Shown: positions 16,611 to 23,702 of the stretch, piece by piece
Position numbering within the stretch: position 1 is the stretch's first letter
Layout of the letters: every line of letters begins with the position of its first letter
Origin: Moduliflexus sp964602655
Lineage (GTDB): Bacteria; Moduliflexota; Moduliflexia; Moduliflexales; Moduliflexaceae
Length of the DNA stretch: 64,000 bases
Assembly: GCA_964602655.1 (NCBI GenBank)
Contig: CAZRSF010000008.1
Location: 48,815-112,814 of the forward strand
Direction: 5' to 3'
The notes under the pieces: model-generated
Told to the model about the DNA's origin: nothing
The model's database searches: none
Seen by the model: the letters and a program-made list of their open reading frames with translations, nothing else
Translations under genes and position numbers: made by a program

Positions 16611-19454
16611 TTATCGAGTCCTCGAAACCACCACACGAAACCCGATGTCGCTGCCCTGAACATCAGGGCCGAGCCAGCTGCGGCTCGAACTGCGCACGAA
16701 GTACGGAGGATTGCCCCACGACCCGCCGCGCAGAATTTTCGTCTTTTTATCGCCTAAATCTCCCCAAATATCTCCATTATTGGGCGCGTTTTCATAATTT
16801 TCATGATACGTATCCGCGCCCCATTCCCACACATTCCCGATCATGTCGTACAACCCGAACGCGTTCGGCTGAAAACGCCCGACCGGAGCGGTGACGGCAT
16901 ATCCGTCCTCACAATCATGCACCGTCCAATCTGTCCAGATTTTTTTTGCCGTTTGATCCCCAACATTCGCATACGCACACGCCTCAGTATGCTGCGGATC
17001 GTCGCCCCAGTAGCGCACCGTCGTCGTTCCGGCGCGGGCGGCGTATTCCCATTCGGCCTCGCTCGGCAGGCGGAACTGTAGAGACGCACGGCCGTGCGTC
17101 TCTACGGTCGCATTCAACCACGCCACGAACGCCTGCGCGTCGTCCCACGACACGTACACCGCCGGTTGGTCGTCGCCGTTCAACGAATTCCCTTCGTAGT
17201 CTTTGCTGTCATGGTCGGCCTTGAATGTGCGGTATTGCGCGTTCGTCACCTCGTATTGCCCCATCCAGACGCCCTGAACGCAGACCTCATGGCGCGGCAG
17301 TTCGTCCAGATAATATTTTTCATACTCCTCTTTGCCGATTTCCGCGATAATCTGCGCTTTCTCGGCCTCGGTCTGCCCCATCATAAAGCAGCCCCCCGGC
17401 ACATACACGAATTCCATGTTCGTCGTCGTTTCGCGCAGCGTGAAGCGTTCCCCCTGTTTTCCGTATTCTATGTTGGATGTCGGGTCATGTAGAACGAAAC
17501 TGGAGTTTCGTTCTACGGCGAACGCGCCCACCGCGAGCAACGCCGCCAACGCAACGCGGACGCCGCTTTTCAGGCCGAAGATCGGGACGCCATGCCGGAA
17601 AAAGAGCTTGCGCAGGCGGCGCGGCAGCACGAAACGCAGCGGCGAGGCCGACGCGCCTTCCAAAAAGCGCACCAGCGTATAATCTTGCAGCGGGCGGGCA
17701 TCGGCGTTCTGCCGCAGCGTCTTGCGCAGTTCCTTCCGTTCGCGCCGATTCTTGCCGAACGCCAGCCAGCGCTGCGCCGCAAGATTCAGGCGGAAACCTT
17801 CCGCCGCCGCGCTCTCCTCCGGCGGCGGATTCTGCTCTAACAAGCCGATAAGCGCGGCGCGGATCGCCTGCTCCGTCTCCGGCGTCAACGCGGCCAGCAA
17901 CTCCCAGCGCAATTCGTCGGGCATGACGCCCTCGCGGAAATACGGCAGCCGAATCAGTCTCAGCAGGTTTTTCTCGGTCAGCAGCCCGCTCGCCATGCAT
18001 GGCAGCGTCGCCAAAAAGATCGTCAAATCCCAGTGCAATTCAGGATAAACGGCGCAGGCGCAGAGCCATTGAAAGACGTCTTCGGGTAGGTCGAAACTGT
18101 AGTTTCGACCTACGGTTTCAGCGTTGGGTTGTACGTCGAAACTATAGTTTCGACGTACGTCAACATCCCAGAACTCCGCCAGCGCGACGAGGCCGTCGAG
18201 CGTGGCGGGCAGCAGCGTAAATTCACGGGCAAGCGTAATTTCCCGCATTCCCCATTCCGACGGCGGCGCGGGCGTCAGAATGGCGCGGTCGCGCCATTCC
18301 TGAAACAAGGCGGCAAACGACTCGAAATCGCCGGTAATCGGATCGAGCAGGCTCTCGCCACTGCCGATGAGAATCAGCCGGTCATCGCGATGCCGGTCGA
18401 GAATATCGGTCAAAAACTCGCGTTCGCCGTCCGGCTCACGGAAGCAGACGCGGGGATTCTGCTCGTAAAAATAACGCGAGACGAAGACCGCGTCATCTTG
18501 CAACGCGTCCGCGAGGCTGTCGGCGAATTGCGCCGCATGGTCGCGCCAGGCCGGAAGCTCGATCAACACGAGATATTCCGGCGGGCGCGTGACATGGCGA
18601 TAGCGCAGCGTCGGAAACAGCCCGGCGGCGAGCGTCGCCCGCAGCGACGCATCCACGTCAATCTCGCGCCGGTTGCCGGTCACGCGTCGCCGCAATCTGC
18701 GGGCAGCATCGCGCAGCGGCGCGTGGTGCAGAAACGGGAGCGGCGGCGCATCCACGCGAATCGGCCAGACATACGGCGGACGTTTGCCGCGCCGTCGTTC
18801 CAGGATGAGTTTGCGACGATTCCAGCGGTACGCTTCCATCAGTGCCAGCACGAGCGCCGGCGTCAGCAGCAGCAAGACGCGGATCGTCTGCCGGTAATCA
18901 ATGTAGAACAGCAACGCTTGATACCGCCAATTCGCGGCGGTCGGCGCAGCTTGCGGCGTCTGAACGGCCTGCGGCGTTCCTTCCGGCGCGGGCGTCGGTT
19001 CGGGCGTCGGCGTGACATCCGCTGTCGGCGCGATCTGCGCTGATGGCGTCGGCGTCGCCTTCAGCGACGGCAGAATCCACGCGCCGTATTGCCATTGCAG
19101 CGAGACGACGAAGACCAGAATCGTCAGCAACACGCCGAGCGCGACATACGGCCAGCGCGACAGCTCAGGCGTCTGCGGCGCGACCTTGCGCCGTTCCTCA
19201 GCCTGCCGTTCCGCCTCGCGGACGCGCTCCGGCTCGAATGCCGCGAAATAGGCGTCGAACGCCCGATAAAATTGCTGCTGTTGCTTCGCGTTCGCCGCAA
19301 AGATCGGGCAGAGATAGGACTTCACGTCCGACGGCGGGCAATCCGGCGGCAGCGCGTTCAAGACCGCCTGCAAACGCAGGTGATGCTCCACGCCGATGGT
19401 GAAACCCTGTCGTGCCAAATGCGCCAAAAATTCTTGAAAGGGAAGATTTTGCAT
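16611..19454 (-). CDS. DGR target: membrane-anchored vWA-like / FGE-domain protein
   Basis: The protein has 947 residues. Residues 1-75 form a helical domain. TM1 is about 101-123, followed by a Pro/Thr-rich linker (133-172) and TM2 at about 180-207. A large soluble region (about 260-610) has a degenerate vWA-like part (EYLVLIELPAW, RLILIGSGESLLDP). A third hydrophobic segment (629-646) precedes an FGE/SUMF1-type C-type-lectin-fold domain (680-947) with FRLPSEAEWEYAARAGT and NVWEW. The last 37 residues are the DGR variable region, in the usual FGE position. Lectin-fold DGR targets serve as variable binding proteins, so ligand recognition is likely, not sulfatase modification. Four palindromes are translated in frame (residues 433-442, 448-457, 647-656, 784-793). 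A REP copy ends 10 bp before the ATG and no ribosome-binding site is seen. Confidence 0.9.
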   Translation of the reverse strand: MQNLPFQEFLAHLARQGFTIGVEHHLRLQAVLNALPPDCPPSDVKSYLCPIFAANAKQQQQFYRAFDAYFAAFEPERVREAERQAEERRKVAPQTPELSRWPYVALGVLLTILVFVVSLQWQYGAWILPSLKATPTPSAQIAPTADVTPTPEPTPAPEGTPQAVQTPQAAPTAANWRYQALLFYIDYRQTIRVLLLLTPALVLALMEAYRWNRRKLILERRRGKRPPYVWPIRVDAPPLPFLHHAPLRDAARRLRRRVTGNRREIDVDASLRATLAAGLFPTLRYRHVTRPPEYLVLIELPAWRDHAAQFADSLADALQDDAVFVSRYFYEQNPRVCFREPDGEREFLTDILDRHRDDRLILIGSGESLLDPITGDFESFAALFQEWRDRAILTPAPPSEWGMREITLAREFTLLPATLDGLVALAEFWDVDVRRNYSFDVQPNAETVGRNYSFDLPEDVFQWLCACAVYPELHWDLTIFLATLPCMASGLLTEKNLLRLIRLPYFREGVMPDELRWELLAALTPETEQAIRAALIGLLEQNPPPEESAAAEGFRLNLAAQRWLAFGKNRRERKELRKTLRQNADARPLQDYTLVRFLEGASASPLRFVLPRRLRKLFFRHGVPIFGLKSGVRVALAALLAVGAFAVERNSSFVLHDPTSNIEYGKQGERFTLRETTTNMEFVYVPGGCFMMGQTEAEKAQIIAEIGKEEYEKYYLDELPRHEVCVQGVWMGQYEVTNAQYRTFKADHDSKDYEGNSLNGDDQPAVYVSWDDAQAFVAWLNATVETHGRASLQFRLPSEAEWEYAARAGTTTVRYWGDDPQHTEACAYANVGDQTAKKIWTDWTVHDCEDGYAVTAPVGRFQPNAFGLYDMIGNVWEWGADTYHENYENAPNNGDIWGDLGDKKTKILRGGSWGNPPYFVRSSSRSWLGPDVQGSDIGFRVVVSRTR
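16621..16734 (-). repeat. DGR variable region (VR)
   Basis: The 3' end of the target gene is homologous to the TR at 14899-15012. Twenty substitutions change 13 of about 37 residues; for example, template Asn codons have become Gly, Tyr, Phe, Ser, Leu, Val and Asp. The 3'-most 28 bp are identical to TR and end at a G/T difference, which fits an IMH/IMH* boundary marking where homing starts. Confidence 0.95.
17078..17105. repeat. 28-bp palindrome inside the DGR target gene
   Basis: A perfect dyad with half-site GTAGAGACGCACGG, of a different arm family but with the same length and GTA...TAC ends as REP-A. Read in frame as VETHGRASLQ between the AWLNA helix and the FRLPSEAEW core of the FGE domain. 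Confidence 0.9.
17489..17516. repeat. REP-A variant inside the DGR target gene
   Basis: A perfect dyad with half-site GTAGAACGAAACTG (central bases differ). Read in frame as VERNSSFVLH directly after the third hydrophobic segment. Confidence 0.9.
18086..18113. repeat. REP-A 28-bp palindrome inside the DGR target gene
   Basis: Half-site GTAGGTCGAAACTG. Read in frame as VGRNYSFDL, 17 bp from the next copy. Confidence 0.92.
18131..18158. repeat. REP-A 28-bp palindrome inside the DGR target gene
   Basis: Half-site GTACGTCGAAACTA. Read in frame as VRRNYSFDV. With the neighbouring copy it forms a pair inside one loop of the protein. Confidence 0.92.
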
Positions 19455-19463
19455 AATATTACC

Positions 19464-19491
19464 GTACGTCGAAACTGTAGTTTCGACGTAC
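19464..19491. repeat. REP-A 28-bp palindrome
   Basis: Half-site GTACGTCGAAACTG, immediately upstream of the DGR target start codon and downstream of the RAYT gene. Confidence 0.9.
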
Positions 19492-19499
19492 CTGTCGCT

Positions 19500-19527
19500 G
19501 TAGGTCGAAACTGTAGTTTCGACCTAC
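19500..19527. repeat. REP-A 28-bp palindrome overlapping the RAYT stop codon
   Basis: Half-site GTAGGTCGAAACTG. Its TAG is the stop codon of the RAYT gene. Confidence 0.92.
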
Positions 19528-20138
19528 AGACGATATGACCACTTCCAATCTTGCCAATTTTTTACAAATCCGGCCTTGACGGGATTGTTGAGAATATAGG
19601 CCAGAACGCGCTCGAATTCGCGTTCATCGCGAACAACGTGATCGTAACTTTCGCGCGCCCAGAATTGTCCGTGACGCTGCAATACGAGATTGCATTCCAC
19701 CGCCGTAAAACGCTTATGTTTCTGCATCACTTTATAGAGCATTGGGGCGTGTTGGCGCATGGAAAACACCACATGCACGTGATTCGGCATAATGCAATAC
19801 GCCCATAATTCGAAATACTCCTGCGCCAATGTATGCAAGGAATCCGCAACAATCCGAGCCACGCCTTCATCTTTCAGCCAATACGGTTCGTTGGCGTTTT
19901 GAGCTAATGCGTCATCGAATCTGCCGAAATACCGCTTGTGCGCCGCATAAATCGCGTCTTTCCGTTCGTTCGCCGCCTGAAATTGCGAATGCGCGGCACG
20001 TTCTTCGCGTCGAAGCTCTTCTTTCAGTCGCGCAATGACGCTCAACGGCAGCGAATCCGCCAGCCGATATGTCACAAAAAAGGTGGCGTTATGCGGTTGA
20101 TAATGCGGCAAACTCTTTCGATAAAAAATCTGTTCCAT
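19524..20138 (-). CDS. REP-associated tyrosine transposase (RAYT, Y1 / HUH family)
   Basis: This 204-residue protein is of the IS200/IS605-related Y1 transposase group that is associated with REP palindromes. It has the HUH pair in CIMPNHVHVVF (His120/His122), the family sequence RHGQFWARESYDH, and YILNNPVKAGF with a candidate nucleophilic Tyr near 181. The ATG at 20138 begins MEQIFYRKSLPHY; a longer frame would translate three REP copies and is rejected. REP copies flank it closely on both sides (19464, 19500, and three at 20147-20246), and the downstream one provides its stop codon. Known RAYTs bind and cleave GTAG-marked REPs, so this enzyme is the likely mobiliser of REP-A. It separates moxR from the DGR target. 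Confidence 0.93.
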   Translation of the reverse strand: MEQIFYRKSLPHYQPHNATFFVTYRLADSLPLSVIARLKEELRREERAAHSQFQAANERKDAIYAAHKRYFGRFDDALAQNANEPYWLKDEGVARIVADSLHTLAQEYFELWAYCIMPNHVHVVFSMRQHAPMLYKVMQKHKRFTAVECNLVLQRHGQFWARESYDHVVRDEREFERVLAYILNNPVKAGFVKNWQDWKWSYRL

Positions 20139-20146
20139 ATTTTCTT

Positions 20147-20246
20147 GTAGGTCGAAACTATAGTTTCGACCTACCCATCGCCGTACGTCGAAACTCCAGT
20201 TTCGACCTACCCATCGCCGTACGTCGAAACTACAGTTTCGACTTAC
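20147..20246. repeat. Tandem array of three REP-A palindromes
   Basis: Three 28-bp palindromes start at 20147, 20183 and 20219, a 36-bp period with the same 8-bp spacer CCATCGCC, so the array arose by tandem duplication. The third copy supplies the last five codons (CKSKL) and the stop of moxR. It is not a CRISPR array because spacers are short and identical. Confidence 0.93.
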
Positions 20247-21213
20247 ATAATAACGCCAAATCGTGTTCGGTTTTGGCGAGAATCGAGTAGGTGACGGCGA
20301 GCGTTTCGGCCTGTCCCGGCTTGACATGCTGCGGATCGATCTCCAACGCCCGCAAGACCTGAATCCAGGCAAGCAGTTCGGCGGTCGCCGGTTTCTTTTT
20401 CAGCGTCAGCTTGCGAATCTCCTCGAAATGGGCGATGACGTGTTCGATGAATTCCGGCGTGAAATCAGAATGATCGCGAACGCGTTTGCGGATGATGGCG
20501 GCCAATTGCTCTGCGCTCGGAAAGGGAATGTGATAAAAGATGCAGCGCCGCAAAAAGGCGTCCGGCAGATTCTTTTCGGAATTGCTGGTCAGCACGATAA
20601 TCGGGCGATATTTGGAGTCGGCCTTGAACTCGCGTCCGGTTTCTTTGACGCGGAATTCCATCTGCTCGATTTCGTTCAGCACGTCGTTCGGCAGGTCGCG
20701 CGGGGCTTTATCAATCTCGTCAATCAGCACGACCGAACGGGTCGGCGGCGCGGCCTGCAACGTCGGCGGCAGCAGCCCGCGCACCTGTTCCGGCGGCTGC
20801 GACAGCAGAATCGCCTGGCCGAGCGCCTGATACGTGATATATGCTTCAGCGTCCGCTGCGCTGCGATTTTCCGTGAAATGCGCGTCCTGAAAGCGGCGCA
20901 GCGCGTCGTACTGGTAAAACAAATCGGCGGCGATTGACGTGGTTTTCGTGAAAAATGTCAACAGCGGCAGCCCGAGTTCGTAGGCGATGCTGGCGGCTAA
21001 CTGCGTTTTGCCGCAGCCCGGTTCGCCGGTGACTAACAACGGCTGGCCTAACGCCAACGCCACGTTGACCGCGTCACGCAGGCCGCGGTCGGCGATGTAA
21101 TTTTCCGGCGCGTCGGCGTCGGCAATGGGCTGAAATTCCGGCGCAGACTGATTGCGCTGGCGCAACGTCTCACCGCCGCCTTGATAGAGATGCAGATTGA
21201 TGTCTTTTGGCAT
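20230..21213 (-). CDS. MoxR-family AAA+ ATPase
   Basis: This is a 327-residue AAA+ ATPase of the MoxR clade. Walker A is GEPGCGKT (63-70), Walker B is VVLIDEID (161-168), and the following sensor region contains VLTSNSEK and FLRRCIFYHIPFP. MoxR proteins act as chaperone-like ATPases, usually with vWA-domain partners; the vWA-like part of the DGR target makes a partner likely. GGTGAAGGAACAACC precedes the start. The final CKSKL and stop codon come from a REP-A copy, so the natural C-terminus was altered slightly. It is codirectional with the unknown 391-residue protein upstream (4 bp past a REP) and the DGR target downstream. Confidence 0.93.
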   Translation of the reverse strand: MPKDINLHLYQGGGETLRQRNQSAPEFQPIADADAPENYIADRGLRDAVNVALALGQPLLVTGEPGCGKTQLAASIAYELGLPLLTFFTKTTSIAADLFYQYDALRRFQDAHFTENRSAADAEAYITYQALGQAILLSQPPEQVRGLLPPTLQAAPPTRSVVLIDEIDKAPRDLPNDVLNEIEQMEFRVKETGREFKADSKYRPIIVLTSNSEKNLPDAFLRRCIFYHIPFPSAEQLAAIIRKRVRDHSDFTPEFIEHVIAHFEEIRKLTLKKKPATAELLAWIQVLRALEIDPQHVKPGQAETLAVTYSILAKTEHDLALLCKSKL

Positions 21214-21223
21214 GGTTGTTCCT

Positions 21224-22399
21224 TCACCTGTCGGTCGAAACTGGAGTTTCGACCGACAAGGAATCTAATTCCCTCTCAATATCTCGCATGTTTTGTTCTA
21301 TTTCATCCATCTGGCTTTGCAGCGAAATCTGATTCATGGCGTTTACGTCGTTTCTTTTCTGCTGCGACACCGCTTCGTATTGTTTTCGATACTGTTCCAT
21401 GTCTCGTTGAAGCCTCTCGCGTTTGACATCACTCAAGCGAGACAGCGGCGACGCGGACGATGCTTGCGGATATTGTCCCCGCTCTTCCTGAGCCGCCATG
21501 AGGCGTCCTTGCTCTTTGACAAATCGTTCCAGCGCTTTTTGAATGACGCTCATCGGCTTGCGTTCGACCGGATGTCCCTGCTCTTGAAACAGCCTGTCCA
21601 GGAGTTCCAACCGCGCCGGCTCATCGCCATAGCCATGCCTGACAAACCAGTTATGCACGTCTTCGCGCTCGACGCTACGAAATTCCTCGAGCATCTGACA
21701 GGGATCAGGATCGCCCGCCGTCTCATGCAACTTGCGCACGTGTTCGGCAATCCGTTTTTTCGAGGGAGTGCGCCGGAAGAATCTGGAAAACAGCGAATTC
21801 CCATGCCGAACGGGATAAATCATGTTGAAAAAAATGAGAACCTGCGGCAGATCATCCCGACATTCCAGCCGTCCCCAGCATTCGGAGATGTACCAACGGA
21901 CGAACTCTTCGTTCTGCGCGTTCCAATCGGCGGCATGAATATCGTGAATGAGAATGACCGCCTCATCTTTCCACAACATGCACCGTTCGCAAAGCGTTTC
22001 CGCAAGATGTTCCGGGGTGATGTCATTCAGGAGGAATGGCGCGCACAGATCGTTTGCCAGCATGTCTTTGCGCATCTCAAGCTTGCCCTTTATTCGCGGC
22101 CAGGGAATGTTTACCATTCGAACAGACGCATAGTCTTTGAGCGGGGATTCGGCTTTCAGGCTCTCGATAAAACTGTCAAGGCATTCTTCAGCGTCGCCGC
22201 AAAGCCAGTAAAATTGCGGCTGACGCGGTGGGTACGCGAGTCTTTTTTGCTTGAAAAAATTGCTGAAGCCGGCTCTTTGCGCGTGGCGGTCGCAGCATTT
22301 ATGCGCATCCCTCCCGCATAGCGGTTTTTGACGTTCGTGTCCGCTCTGCGGCGTCAACAACGCGGTTCTCTCTTGATACAACAGTTCCGGGGTATTCAT
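21224..22399 (-). CDS. MoxR/DGR-associated protein of unknown function (possible degenerate NTPase)
   Basis: This 391-residue soluble protein is encoded just upstream of moxR. I do not recognise the family with confidence. Features seen: a Cys/His-rich N-terminal stretch; an alpha/beta core beginning FYWLCGDAEECLDSF with EAVILIHDIHAAD and LPQVLIFFNMIYPVR that reads like a P-loop-type fold without a visible Walker A; a helical middle; and a Gln/Glu-rich coiled coil (about 320-380). MoxR-vWA conflict loci often encode an inactive STAND-like partner, and that is my tentative interpretation. The last ten residues (SVETPVSTDR) are read from a REP-A palindrome. Confidence 0.6.
   Translation of the reverse strand: MNTPELLYQERTALLTPQSGHERQKPLCGRDAHKCCDRHAQRAGFSNFFKQKRLAYPPRQPQFYWLCGDAEECLDSFIESLKAESPLKDYASVRMVNIPWPRIKGKLEMRKDMLANDLCAPFLLNDITPEHLAETLCERCMLWKDEAVILIHDIHAADWNAQNEEFVRWYISECWGRLECRDDLPQVLIFFNMIYPVRHGNSLFSRFFRRTPSKKRIAEHVRKLHETAGDPDPCQMLEEFRSVEREDVHNWFVRHGYGDEPARLELLDRLFQEQGHPVERKPMSVIQKALERFVKEQGRLMAAQEERGQYPQASSASPLSRLSDVKRERLQRDMEQYRKQYEAVSQQKRNDVNAMNQISLQSQMDEIEQNMRDIERELDSLSVETPVSTDR
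21230..21257. repeat. REP-A 28-bp palindrome at the 3' end of the moxR-associated gene
   Basis: A perfect dyad with half-site GTCGGTCGAAACTG. Read in frame as the C-terminus of the 391-residue protein, whose TGA follows the element directly. Confidence 0.9.
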
Positions 22400-22410
22400 A
22401 AAGATGCGTT

Positions 22411-22438
22411 GTACGTCGAAACGTCAGTTTCGACGTAC
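22411..22438. repeat. REP-A 28-bp palindrome
   Basis: Half-site GTACGTCGAAACGT, upstream of the moxR-associated gene. It marks the upstream edge of the REP-rich DGR locus. Confidence 0.88.
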
Positions 22439-22451
22439 AGTGTCTTTCAAT

Positions 22452-22480
22452 CTGTCAGACACCTTGAAGGCGTCTGACAG
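22452..22480. repeat. PAL-B palindrome (CTGTCAGACAC family)
   Basis: Arms CTGTCAGACACCTT and its near complement, in the gap between pta and the moxR-associated gene. Confidence 0.85.
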
Positions 22481-22494
22481 GTTCATGTTTCGGC

Positions 22495-23496
22495 TTAGTC
22501 GGCTTGCGCTGACGTGATGGCGACCATGTCGGCGATGTCTTCGGCGCTGCATCCGCGCGAGAGGTCATTGACGGGTTTGGCGAAGCCTTGCAAAATCGGG
22601 CCGAGGGCTTTGGCTCCGGCGAGGCGTTCGGTGAGTTTATAACTGATATTTCCCGCATCCAGGTTGGGGAAAATCAGCACGTTCGCTTTCCCGGCGACCG
22701 GACTGCCCGGTGCTTTGCGCTGCCCGACGGAGGCGATTAACGCGGCATCTCCCTGCAATTCGCCATCAATATTCAAATGAGGCGCTTTCTTCTTCGCGAT
22801 CTCGGTCGCTTGCACGACTTTATCCACCAACGGGTCTTTGGCGCTGCCTTTCGTCGAGAATGACAACATCGCGATGCGCGGCTCGAAACCGTCAATCAGG
22901 CTCACCGCGCTGCCTGCGCTGGCAATCGCGATATCGGCGAGCGTGTCGGCGTCAGGATTGGTCACCAGCCCGCCATCCGCATACACCAGAATCCCGTTAT
23001 GTCCGAAGGTGGTGTCTTTCAAAATCATGATAAAAAAGCTCGACGCGCTTTTGATGCCCGGCTTCGTGCCGATCACGCGGGCGGCGGCGGACACCACGTT
23101 TGCGGTTTCATTGACCGCGCCGGCCAAACTCCCTTCTGCTTCTCCGAGATGCACCATCATCGCGCCGTAATACAGCACATTTTTCATGGTTTTCACGGCT
23201 TCTTCTTCGGAGACCGGTTTGCCGCGCTTCGCCCGCATGTCGCTGAAAGTGCTGACATATTCCTGTAATTGCGGCGAGGTTTCGGGATTGATCACGCGCA
23301 CCGCGCTCAGATTGACATTATGCTCTTTGGCAAGCGCAGCGATCTTGCCTTCATCGCCAAGCAGAATCGGCGTGGCCAATTGATTGGCAAGCACATCTTT
23401 CACGGCGAGAATCATGCGAGGTTCCACGCCTTCCGGCAGAACAATCACGCGCTTTGTCGCCGCAGCTTTCTGGCGGACTTGAGTTAGAAAATTCAT
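22495..23496 (-). CDS. pta: Phosphate acetyltransferase
   Basis: This 333-residue enzyme interconverts acetyl-CoA and acetyl phosphate, feeding acetate formation or assimilation together with acetate kinase (not in the window). It is the short Pta form without the N-terminal DRTGG regulatory domain. Recognisable blocks are RVIVLPEGVEPR at the N-terminus, GSLAGAVNETANVVSAAA, KDTTFGHNGILVYADGG and DAALIASVGQRKAPGSPVAGKA-type (two short blocks) ending in FPNLDAGNISYKL. I take MNFLTQVRQKA at 23496 as the start because this matches the family; a frame from 23514 adds six residues and neither start has a strong ribosome-binding site. Confidence 0.93.
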   Translation of the reverse strand: MNFLTQVRQKAAATKRVIVLPEGVEPRMILAVKDVLANQLATPILLGDEGKIAALAKEHNVNLSAVRVINPETSPQLQEYVSTFSDMRAKRGKPVSEEEAVKTMKNVLYYGAMMVHLGEAEGSLAGAVNETANVVSAAARVIGTKPGIKSASSFFIMILKDTTFGHNGILVYADGGLVTNPDADTLADIAIASAGSAVSLIDGFEPRIAMLSFSTKGSAKDPLVDKVVQATEIAKKKAPHLNIDGELQGDAALIASVGQRKAPGSPVAGKANVLIFPNLDAGNISYKLTERLAGAKALGPILQGFAKPVNDLSRGCSAEDIADMVAITSAQAD

Positions 23497-23624
23497 CGTG
23501 TTTCGGGGCAGCATGACACGGTGGGAATCGGAAATCAGACTGACTTCGCAGTTCTCAGTTCACCCGCCTCCTTTGATTGTGTTCGTGTGATAAGCGCTAC
23601 GCTCATCACGTGTTGCCTGCCCCT

Positions 23625-23692
23625 AAACTACAAGGATGGGTGTAAGAAAGGATGAATCGAGAAATCCCTTCTTACACCCATCCTTGTAGTTT
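23625..23692. repeat. Perfect 24-bp inverted repeat
   Basis: Arms AAACTACAAGGATGGGTGTA... (24 bp, 23625-23648 and 23669-23692) flank a 20-bp loop, in the gap between pta and the next gene upstream. It is a separate palindrome family with one copy here. It could fold as a hairpin but lacks a T-tract. Confidence 0.85.
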
Positions 23693-23702
23693 CGAGCGGG
23701 CG

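Noticed and set aside
16611..16820. Active formylglycine-generating enzyme for sulfatases
   Set aside because: The FGE domain is the DGR diversified lectin-fold scaffold, membrane-anchored, with no sulfatase gene nearby. An enzymatic role is unlikely.
20147..20246. Possible CRISPR array (three evenly spaced repeats)
   Set aside because: Repeats are 28-bp perfect palindromes with identical 8-bp spacers; CRISPR spacers are unique and about 30 bp. Better explained as tandem REP copies.
19524..20372. Longer RAYT start at 20372
   Set aside because: The extra N-terminus translates three REP palindromes and overlaps moxR. The ATG at 20138 matches family length.
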